Source: an uncultured Acetatifactor sp. (GTDB taxonomy: Bacteria > Bacillota > Clostridia > Lachnospirales > Lachnospiraceae). From it: a stretch of 64,000 nucleotides of DNA. The translations under genes were made by a program, and so were the position numbers. The DNA is taken from the NCBI GenBank assembly GCA_947581865.1, contig CANPWA010000014.1, forward strand, positions 1 through 64,000, read 5' to 3'. The notes under the pieces are model-generated. The model ran no database searches, was not told where the DNA came from, and saw only the letters and a program-made list of their open reading frames with translations. Below, in pieces: positions 1 through 7,800 of this stretch; positions within the stretch are counted from its first letter, which is position 1; each line of letters opens with the position of its first letter.

Positions 1-106
1 ACTTTCAGGGAGTAATCAGACTCAATTTTGTAGATATGTCTTTACTTTGAACTGGCTACGGTGTGAAAAGTAACTAAAAAATAGATGTGCCCTGCACGGA
101 TCCCTG

Positions 107-1138
107 TCACTGCGTAGAGCCCCTGAGCGCCACTTCGTAACCGAGGTAGGTGACCGGTTCCACCGGTTTCCCATTGATCAGATCGATCAAAGTCCTGGCG
201 GCGACCACACCCAGGTTTCTCGGATCGTACTGCAGGGAGGTGACTGCCGGAATATGATTATCCAGCAGCACACTGTCATAAAAGGACGCCACCCGCATCT
301 GCTTCGGAACTAAGATTTTGTTTTCTTTGAGCTTCTCCAGCGCCACGCTGCAGATTCCGTCATCCATACACACAATGCAGTCTGTCCCGTCCCGCATACA
401 GCGCTCCACCGCGCCCGCGATTTCGTCTCTGTCCCGGCAGTCCATAAAGATGGATGCAGCCTCTTTGTCTATCCCGCAGTTTTCCAGTCCCATAAGGAAA
501 CCCTGTCTGCGCGTCCGGTTGACCATATGGCTGCTGTCCCCGCCGATCAGCGCCAGCTTTTTCAGCCCCTTCATGAGCAGAATGGAAGTCAGTTCTCTGC
601 AGGCGCTGATATGATCATTGTCGATCTGGATCACTCCGGGTGCCGTGCTGCTCCCGATCACCACAAAGGGAATATCCCTGCTCCTTAAAAACTCCACCCT
701 TTCATCCTCGATCAGAGTCCGTCCCAGCACGATCCCATCCACCTTATGGTTCTGGACAATGCGCTCAAGCTGGGACATATCCTTCTCATATACCATTGCC
801 AGCAGGATATCATAATCATTGTCCGCAGCCACCTGACTGACACCCAGCATACATCTCTGGAAAAAGGGCAGGGAAGCCACTTCCACATCCCCCGGCATAA
901 CCCATCCGATATTGTAGGTCTTAAGCTGGGCAAGACCTTTTGCCATGGGATTCGGATGATAATTATACTTTTCAATGTAAGCCAGCACCCGCTCTCTGGT
1001 CTTTTCCCCGATCCTTCCCTTGCCGGAGATCGCCCTGGACACCGTCGTCTTTGAAATGTCCAGCGCCTCCGCGATATCCGAGATCGTAATACGGGCGGTC
1101 TTGCTTGTAGTCTGCTCCGAATTTTCCGACATATACAT
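107..1138 (-). CDS. galR: LacI/GalR-family transcriptional regulator
   Basis: DNA-binding repressor of the LacI family. An N-terminal helix-turn-helix begins about 15 residues in (ISDIAEALDISKTTVSRAIS), followed by the hinge and a periplasmic-binding-protein-like sugar-sensing domain (start GWVMPGDVE). I chose the ATG at 1138 because GGAAGG lies four bases upstream; an in-frame TTG at 1153 would add five residues without a good ribosome site. The protein is about 343 residues, normal for the family. It is divergent from galK-galT, and two identical TTGCGCAA palindromes lie in the shared region. Control of the galactose genes by a galactose-type sugar is therefore inferred, not shown. The inducer is unknown and the gene symbol is by context. 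Confidence 0.85.
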   Translation of the reverse strand: MYMSENSEQTTSKTARITISDIAEALDISKTTVSRAISGKGRIGEKTRERVLAYIEKYNYHPNPMAKGLAQLKTYNIGWVMPGDVEVASLPFFQRCMLGVSQVAADNDYDILLAMVYEKDMSQLERIVQNHKVDGIVLGRTLIEDERVEFLRSRDIPFVVIGSSTAPGVIQIDNDHISACRELTSILLMKGLKKLALIGGDSSHMVNRTRRQGFLMGLENCGIDKEAASIFMDCRDRDEIAGAVERCMRDGTDCIVCMDDGICSVALEKLKENKILVPKQMRVASFYDSVLLDNHIPAVTSLQYDPRNLGVVAARTLIDLINGKPVEPVTYLGYEVALRGSTQ

Positions 1139-1191
1139 GTTTCCTTCCGACAATCCGTCTGTATCTCACAATATTTTATCCTGTTTATCCT

Positions 1192-1219
1192 GCGATATAC
1201 GTTTTATCCCGCGATATAC
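1192..1219. repeat. Direct repeat GCGATATAC x2
   Basis: GCGATATAC occurs at 1192-1200 and again at 1211-1219, each preceded by TTTATCC-like sequence, giving a period of about 19 bp. It lies in the 5' leader of the LacI-type regulator gene. It may be a binding site or a mere duplication. Confidence 0.5.
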
Positions 1220-1245
1220 ATCTCTGTCCCGGATAAATCATCGTT

Positions 1246-1253
1246 TTGCGCAA
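1246..1253. promoter_or_regulatory. Candidate operator 1 (TTGCGCAA)
   Basis: Perfect 8-bp palindrome with a central CG step, as is common in LacI-family operators. An identical copy lies at 1387-1394. This copy is in the leader of the regulator gene, downstream of its probable promoter, so it could serve autoregulation. Function is inferred from the duplication and position. Confidence 0.45.
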
Positions 1254-1299
1254 CCTGTTGTGCACTTTATGATTGAAGTTTATCAATAGTAGTCAAATC

Positions 1300-1339
1300 T
1301 GTCAATATTTTTGTGATTTGTATAAATATTTTATTGACA
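1300..1339. promoter_or_regulatory. Back-to-back -35 elements of the divergent gal promoters
   Basis: TGTCAATA at 1300-1307 and TATTGACA at 1332-1339 form an inverted repeat, so each strand carries a consensus TTGACA -35 facing outward. On the plus strand TTGACA (1334-1339) is followed after 15 bases by TATAAG (1355-1360). On the minus strand the matching -10 is weaker (GATAAA, about 1279-1284). This would drive galK-galT rightward and the regulator leftward. Confidence 0.45.
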
Positions 1340-1386
1340 TTATACCAAAACTATTATAAGTTAATCGTAAATAGCAGCGAAACCGA

Positions 1387-1394
1387 TTGCGCAA
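1387..1394. promoter_or_regulatory. Candidate operator 2 (TTGCGCAA)
   Basis: Second copy of the 8-bp palindrome, placed just before the galK ribosome site (CAGGAGG at 1396-1402) and downstream of the probable galK promoter. A repressor here would block elongation or start. The centres of the two copies are 141 bp apart, a distance compatible with looping. Confidence 0.45.
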
Positions 1395-1408
1395 ACAGGA
1401 GGACGCAC

Positions 1409-2689
1409 ATGAATCACACAACAACCCTTATCCATGAATTTTCCGGGCACACCCATGACAATCTGCTGACCCGTATCTATGTGGACAGCAGTCTCATTCC
1501 CCGCCAGAGACAACGCTATGCGGATGCCGTACAATCCTATGTACAGAACTTTGGCGAGGGTGAGGTCTTGATCTACTCCGCCCCCGGCAGAAGCGAGATC
1601 GGAGGAAACCATACGGATCATCAGCACGGAGAAGTTCTGGCCGCGGGCATCAACCTGGATGCCATCGCCATTGTGGGCAGAACGGATGATGGCATCATCC
1701 GGATCCAATCGGACGGCTACGACCGGATCATCATCGACACCGCCGATCTGGAGTATCGTAAAGAGGAGAAGGAAACCACCGCCGCCCTTATCAGGGGCGT
1801 GGCTGCCGGCGTCCGCAGATACGGCTATCGGGCCGGCGGTTTTCAGGCCTATGTCACCAGTGATGTGCTGATCGGCGCAGGGCTGTCCTCTTCGGCCGCC
1901 TTCGAGGTTCTGATCGGAACCGTCTTATCCGGTCTCTACAATGATATGCGGATCTCTCCCACAGAGATTGCCATGATCAGCCAGTATGCGGAAAACGTCT
2001 ATTTTGGAAAACCCTGCGGTCTGATGGACCAGATGGCCTGTTCCGTGGGAAGCATGGTACACATCAATTTTAAGGATATGACCCATCCCCTTGTGGAAAA
2101 GGTTGACTTCGATATGGAGAAAGCGGGATACAGCCTCTGCATTACCGATACCAGAAGTTCCCACGCGGATCTGACTGCCGATTACGCCGCCGTGCCCGCA
2201 GAGATGAAAGCAGTGGCAGAGCTTTTCGGCAGGGATGTGCTTGCGGAACTTTCGGAGGAGGAAGTTCTGTCCCGGATTCCGTTTATCCGGCAAAAACTGG
2301 GTGACAGGGCAGTCCTCAGAGCGCTGCATTTTTATGAAGAAAACAAGCGTGTGGCAGCCCAGACCGAGGCGCTCAGGAAATCGGATCTGAATTCCTTTTT
2401 CGCGCTCGTCAAAGCCTCCGGCGCTTCCTCCTTCCAATATCTGCAAAACGTATATACTACAAAGGACATCACCGAACAGAACATATCCGTCGCTCTGGCC
2501 GTGAGCGAGATCACACTGGGCGGACAGGGCGTGTGCCGTGTTCACGGCGGAGGCTTTGCCGGAACCATCCAGGCCTTTGTCCAGAACGAAGCCATAGAAA
2601 AATACAGACGCGCCATGGACGATCTCTTTGGCGGGGGCGCATGCAGGGCGCTTAAGATCCGCAGATACGGCGGCATGCAGGTATTGTAG
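1409..2689 (+). CDS. galK: Galactokinase
   Basis: Phosphorylates alpha-D-galactose at C1 with ATP, the first committed step of the Leloir pathway, in the cytosol. Visible GHMP-kinase marks are the galactokinase signature near the N-terminus (APGRSEIGGNHTDHQHG), the ATP-binding glycine/serine loop (DVLIGAGLSSSAAFEVL) and the C-terminal motif (GGQGVCRVHGGGFAGTIQAF). I chose the ATG at 1409, giving 426 residues, because CAGGAGG lies six bases upstream; the open frame extends to 1313 without a ribosome site. It is followed after 14 bp by galT, so the two are an operon. Usual N-terminal substrate loops have NHTDH, seen here. Confidence 0.95.
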   Translation: MNHTTTLIHEFSGHTHDNLLTRIYVDSSLIPRQRQRYADAVQSYVQNFGEGEVLIYSAPGRSEIGGNHTDHQHGEVLAAGINLDAIAIVGRTDDGIIRIQSDGYDRIIIDTADLEYRKEEKETTAALIRGVAAGVRRYGYRAGGFQAYVTSDVLIGAGLSSSAAFEVLIGTVLSGLYNDMRISPTEIAMISQYAENVYFGKPCGLMDQMACSVGSMVHINFKDMTHPLVEKVDFDMEKAGYSLCITDTRSSHADLTADYAAVPAEMKAVAELFGRDVLAELSEEEVLSRIPFIRQKLGDRAVLRALHFYEENKRVAAQTEALRKSDLNSFFALVKASGASSFQYLQNVYTTKDITEQNISVALAVSEITLGGQGVCRVHGGGFAGTIQAFVQNEAIEKYRRAMDDLFGGGACRALKIRRYGGMQVL

Positions 2690-2703
2690 AAGGAGGACAG
2701 GAC

Positions 2704-4275
2704 ATGGGACAGAATAGGGAACAGAATATGGAACAAAATAGGGAACAAAATAGGGAACAGGACAGATACATCTGTAAACTGATCGCGGAACTGACCGCAT
2801 ACGGAAAACAGAATGCTTTGGTGGACGAGGAAGACACCGTGTATACGATCAACCGCCTGCTGGAGCTTTTTGGCATAGACGGATACGCCGCGCCCCAGGA
2901 CGGGGAAGTCATCGATCCGAGACCGCTGCACAGGATTCTGGAGGACATGACGCAGTACGCCCTGGAACAGGGGCTATTGGAAGAAGATACCGTCACTGCC
3001 CGGGATCTGTTTGACACAAAGATCATGGGGCTGCTGACCCCGCCTCCCTCCGTTGTCCGTGCCGCCTTCCGGAAAGCCTATGCCCGGTCGCCCAAAGAGG
3101 CAACCGATTACTATTACGCTTTCAGCAGGGCAACAAACTATATCCGCACGGACCGCATCGCAAAGGATGAAAAATGGGTCGTGCAGACAAAGTACGGAGC
3201 GATGGATATCACCATCAATCTCTCCAAACCGGAAAAGGATCCCAGAGACATCGCGAGAGCCGGACAGACCAGATCCTCCGGCTATCCGTCCTGTCTGTTG
3301 TGCCGGGAAAACGAGGGCTATGCGGGAACCTTCACCCATCCTGCCAGACAGAATCACCGGATCATCCCCCTTCAGCTCTGCGGCGAAAACTATTATCTGC
3401 AGTATTCCCCCTATGTGTATTATAAGGAACACTGTATCATTTTCCACGAAAACCATATTCCCATGAAGATCAACCGGGCGGTATTCGCCAAGCTGCTTGA
3501 GTTTGTGAAACTCTTTCCCCACTATACGGCGGGCTCCAACGCGGATCTCCCCATTGTGGGCGGCTCCATCTTAAGTCATGACCATTTCCAGGGCGGCGGT
3601 TATACCTTTCCCATGGCCAACGCGCCCTATGAATCCCGGTTTGCTCTGCCCGGCTGCCCCTCCGTCACCGCAGGCATCGTCAGGTGGCCCATGTCCGTTA
3701 TCCGGCTGCAGTGCAAAGATATGCCGCCTGTCATAGACGCGGCGGATCACATTCTGAATACCTGGAGGGAATACACCGACCGGGACGCTTATATCTATGC
3801 CCGCACGGAGGACGTCTGTCACAACACCATTACGCCCATCGCCAGAATGCGGGGAGATCTGTTTGAACTGGATCTGGTGCTGCGCAACAATATCACCACA
3901 AAAGAACATCCCCAGGGGCTCTATCATCCCCACGCACAGTATCATCACATCAAAAAAGAAAATATCGGGCTGATCGAAGTGATGGGTCTGGCGGTGCTTC
4001 CCTCCCGTCTGAAACAGGAAATGTCGCAGTTGGAGGATGCCATTGTAAACCACAAAGACATCCGGCAGGATCCCGCCATCCAAAAACATGCCGACTGGGC
4101 AGAGGAATGGATTTCCCGGTACAAAGACAGTACCGGGCTTACCTCCCAAAATATCCATGGCATCGTGCAGGATGAAATCGGAAAGGTTTTTGTCAAAGTT
4201 CTGGAATGTGCCGGGGTATATAAAAACACGTCCGAAGGTCAAAAAGCCTTCGGACGGTTTATCAGCACTTTATAA
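2704..4275 (+). CDS. galT: UTP-hexose-1-phosphate uridylyltransferase, type 2
   Basis: Exchanges UDP between UDP-glucose and galactose-1-phosphate. The sequence is the Firmicutes-type GalT (type 2 family), recognisable from PSCLLCRENEGYAGTFTHPAR, VGGSILSHDHFQGGGYTFPM and the LGPS-free C-terminal domain. The 523-residue length is slightly above the usual 490-500 because of a 20-residue Gln/Asn/Glu/Arg-rich start made of five 4-residue units. The ribosome site AAGGAGGACAGG precedes the ATG at 2704. It lies 14 bp after galK. No galE or transporter is in the window, so the rest of the pathway is elsewhere. Confidence 0.93.
   Translation: MGQNREQNMEQNREQNREQDRYICKLIAELTAYGKQNALVDEEDTVYTINRLLELFGIDGYAAPQDGEVIDPRPLHRILEDMTQYALEQGLLEEDTVTARDLFDTKIMGLLTPPPSVVRAAFRKAYARSPKEATDYYYAFSRATNYIRTDRIAKDEKWVVQTKYGAMDITINLSKPEKDPRDIARAGQTRSSGYPSCLLCRENEGYAGTFTHPARQNHRIIPLQLCGENYYLQYSPYVYYKEHCIIFHENHIPMKINRAVFAKLLEFVKLFPHYTAGSNADLPIVGGSILSHDHFQGGGYTFPMANAPYESRFALPGCPSVTAGIVRWPMSVIRLQCKDMPPVIDAADHILNTWREYTDRDAYIYARTEDVCHNTITPIARMRGDLFELDLVLRNNITTKEHPQGLYHPHAQYHHIKKENIGLIEVMGLAVLPSRLKQEMSQLEDAIVNHKDIRQDPAIQKHADWAEEWISRYKDSTGLTSQNIHGIVQDEIGKVFVKVLECAGVYKNTSEGQKAFGRFISTL
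2707..2766 (+). repeat. Five 12-bp in-frame repeats at the galT 5' end
   Basis: Codons 2 to 21 of galT read as five four-residue units of the type E-Q-N-R (GQNR, EQNM, EQNR, EQNR, EQDR). The DNA unit is GAACAAAATAGG with small changes. Copy-number change would keep frame. Confidence 0.85.
4230..4255 (+). terminator. Hairpin at the galT 3' end
   Basis: GTCCGAAGG and CCTTCGGAC form a perfect nine-base stem with an eight-base loop inside the last galT codons. The following GGTTTATC is only a weak T-run, so termination is uncertain; it may instead protect the 3' end or act with the convergent gene. Confidence 0.35.
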
Positions 4276-4287
4276 AGTTTGTTGTGA

Positions 4288-4803
4288 CTATAGGATCTGC
4301 ACCTGACACATTTTCATCGCCTCGAGGGCGCGCTCATGACTTTCCGGTGTCACTCCGGCGCAACAGGACGCATCCACCGTCACAGGCACTTCAGGGAGAA
4401 ATGCCTGCAGCACCATGGCGTTAGAAATCACACAAATGTCTGTGCAAAGACCGATGAGTGTGATACTCTCGACAGGCTCCTTTTCATTCAGCTCACAGAC
4501 CTTCTTTGCCAGCTCCACACTGCCAAAGGAAGGCTTGTCTATCGGTTCCTCCGCCAGAAGATCTTCGATCTCCCGGCGGATTTCCCAGCCTTTTGTACCT
4601 TCAATGCAGTGTTCCACCGGAAGATTTTTTCCCTCCCTGGTGGAGAGATAATCTTTCGGATGGGTATCTCTGGTGGCAAGCACCGTTCCGTCAAAATCCC
4701 GGATCTTCCGAACCACATTGGGCAGAATCGCCACCGCCTCCGCGGTCCCCAGAGAGCCGTCAATAAAATCATTCTGCATATCCACAACAACCAAAAGTTT
4801 CAT
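4288..4803 (-). CDS. Isochorismatase-family (nicotinamidase-like) cysteine hydrolase
   Basis: Cytosolic hydrolase of the isochorismatase/PncA superfamily, 171 residues. The catalytic triad fits Asp8 (VVVDMQNDF), Lys90 (DKPSF) and Cys124 (LCTDICV). Candidate metal ligands Asp46, His48 (RDTHP) and His65 (VEHC) match the nicotinamidase subgroup, so nicotinamide deamidation in NAD salvage is the best guess. The substrate is not proven; other amidases of the family share these residues. The gene is convergent with galT, 12 bp away, and is followed closely by the large LRR protein gene on the same strand side. Confidence 0.8.
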   Translation of the reverse strand: MKLLVVVDMQNDFIDGSLGTAEAVAILPNVVRKIRDFDGTVLATRDTHPKDYLSTREGKNLPVEHCIEGTKGWEIRREIEDLLAEEPIDKPSFGSVELAKKVCELNEKEPVESITLIGLCTDICVISNAMVLQAFLPEVPVTVDASCCAGVTPESHERALEAMKMCQVQIL

Positions 4804-4824
4804 TTGCCCTCACATCCCATGGTT

Positions 4825-7800
4825 TTAGTTCATCACTTTGACTTTCACAGTAAAGGTAGGACCTGTGGTATTTTCCAGCTGCCCCTTCATCCTTACCTCC
4901 AGCTTTACGCTGTACTGAGTATTTGCCTTGACCAGGTCGGGTCTGACAAGAGTAACTTTAGCTGTCTGTGTATCCTCGTCAAAGGAAACCCTGAACGCCT
5001 TCTTGATCGTATCGGAATTGCTCTTTGCCAGCTCCACGGTCGTTATCTGAGATGTCTTTTCACTAGTCTTGGTGATCTGAATATCCTGAGACCTTCTGGG
5101 GCTGTCAGATGACACGCCTGCATATACGGTTGCACTGCTCACATCCGTCTTGATCTTAGGCAGAGTCTGTTTAAATTTCACCGTCAGCCCGCTGCTCCAT
5201 ACGGTGTTCTGCCCGCCTTCCAGCGTGATACCCATCTTCAGCTTATAAGTGGTCTTGGAGTCCAGGGTCTCCCCGTCTGCAATTTTTACGATCACGCTTG
5301 TGACATAACCCTCAGCATCCGAAATCTCCTCCACTTCAAAATGCTCAAGTTCCATCATTGCGCCAAGTTTATTCAGCTCTTTCACCTCTACATCCGTGAT
5401 CTTTGCATGCACATTGGAAACAGCAAAGACATAGGTAAGGCTGGATTCCGCATTGCAGGGATTCAAGGTACCGCTCAGCTTCAGGGTCAGCTTGGGCTCC
5501 TTATTGATAACCTTTACGCTGATTGTGAACGGCTGGATCTCAACCTCTCTTCCTTCCACAACAGCCTTCAGACCGCTGACTTTGAATTTATAAGTGGTGG
5601 CCTTCTGAACTTTTTGCGTCTGTTCTGCTGTCACGATCTGACCGTTCTCGCCAAAGGAAAATGTGAAGCTGTCCTCCAGCCCTCTGGATGTGCTGTTGGA
5701 TCCTTCGATTCTCACATTGTCAGAATTGAATGTGACCTCCTCACCTGCCGGCATATTCTTCACGGTAAAGGTGGTAGATGTCTCCTCCGTACCCGCAAAA
5801 AGGTTATTGAGGGTCAATGTCTTCGCCTTGAGCGCCATGTTCAGGCTGCTTTCCATGACTTTCACCGTGACATTGATCGGTCTTATGTCAGCCGTCTGGT
5901 CATCGTCCACATAAGTCACCTCAGGAGTCATGCTGAATTTATAGCTTCCCTTCAGCACATTCTGGTCTGCCTTGGCTGTCAGCACTCCGTTCTCAAAGCG
6001 CAGATCGATTTTCTCAGCCTCTCCGGATAAAGCCGCCTTGCCCACAAACTTGATGTCCTTCATATCCGAGAGTGCTACATCTTTCTGGCTGACCGTAAAC
6101 ACGGTAGAAGTCTCACGACCCACACACAGATTGTTCAAGGTCAGTGTGGAACTCTTGGCCTTGACGGTAGGTACCTTACTGGTCACGGACAGATTGAAGG
6201 TAAACTTCATGGGCTCGTTCCAGTCCTCCATCTCCACATTGATGATGGCTTTGCCCTTCTGAGCATTTTTGATGGTCAGCGTGATGGTATCGGTCGTCCT
6301 GGCCGCGTCCGTATCCAGCTCGTTGAACAGATCGGTGGTAATGCCTTTGCCGGACTCATCAAAGCTGAGGCTCTTAAGACTCCCGAGGGAAACGGGCGTC
6401 TTCTTTTTATTTTTGTCCAAAATCTGCAGCCGGATCTCATAACCGGAACTTAAAGTATTCACCGTCGCCTTGGCTGCGGAGAGCACATACGCAGGCTTCT
6501 TGGTCTGTACGGGAACCGTGATCTTTACATAACAGGGCTCATAACCCTCATACTTGATCTTCAGATATCCCTTGGTAATAACCTTATTTTTTGCATCCGT
6601 CACCAGCTTATTGCCACTTCTGGAAATCACGCCCTCGTCACTGACATCGAAATTATTGGCAAAGGAATCCACTGCCTCGGATCCTTCCTGTTTATAATTT
6701 TCCTCAGAGACAAGTTCATAGCTTTCTACCTGCAGATCCTTCAGGCTCTGCGTAATGGTGACCTCTCCCTTATCCTCCGCATCAGCGCTGTCGTTGAAGA
6801 ACAGATTGAGCTTGCCGCTCAGCTTTATGGTGGGCTTTAACGCTTTGGAAGTCAGCACCAGGGATTTAATGGGAGTGCGGAAGGTATCTGTAATCTCAGA
6901 ACCGTCGTCGGCAGTATATATATATTCGCCCTCAATATACGCCTTGTTGGAATAAGTGATGTCCTTCCCCTTCTCCTCCAGGGCGTCTCTGCCTTCCTGA
7001 GTGAGTTCCAGCCGGCAGATGTCGTTCTCCGCTTTGACAGTCACATAATTTAACGGCTCCCATTCCTTGACATTTTTATCCTTCACATCCTGAACGACCC
7101 TGAGGCTTTCCGGATCTGCCGCATAACCATACACGGAGATCAGATCGAACACGGTGCCCACAGTGCTCTGGGAATTCACCTTCAGAGAACTCTGCACCAG
7201 TCTGGGTGTGGCGTCGATCACGCGCACTATAAATGTCTTCTCTCCGTACACGACCTTCTTGCTCTTGTCAGTCTGACCGTTGGTCGCCGTCACGGTGAAA
7301 GCAGTCTCTCCGCTTACACCTTTTTTGACGTGAACCGTATTGGTATTATTCCAAACGGTTTCCTCATCCACATATGCCAGATTGGAATTGGCACTCTTCC
7401 ATGTGGTGGAAACATACATATTCGCGTCATCATAGACTGCCTTTGCCAGCACATTGACCTGAAAGTCTCTGGAAGTGTTTGCAAGCTTATCCTTGGTATA
7501 CTGGATGATCGGGATCTCCTCTCCGTCAATCCACTCCTTGGTCAGCTTTGCATTAGACAATCCGGGAAATTCCAGCTCAATATTGCTGATCTCCAGCTCG
7601 TCATTCACCGTGACTTTAAAGGTAACCTTCTTTTCCGCATCGGCTTTCAACTCCGCAGTGATCGTTGCGGTTCCGGTACCTCTTGCGTAGATGACACCTT
7701 CCTCGTCTATCACAGCGACGGTTTTCTTTCCCGAGTTATAGGTATACTCCCAGCTCCCGGGCGTATTCTCTGCCTTAGAACTCTTAATGAGCAGCTTCGC

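Noticed and set aside
1..106. Left edge of the window
   Set aside because: No reading frame, hairpin or promoter that I can support; it is downstream of the LacI-type gene.
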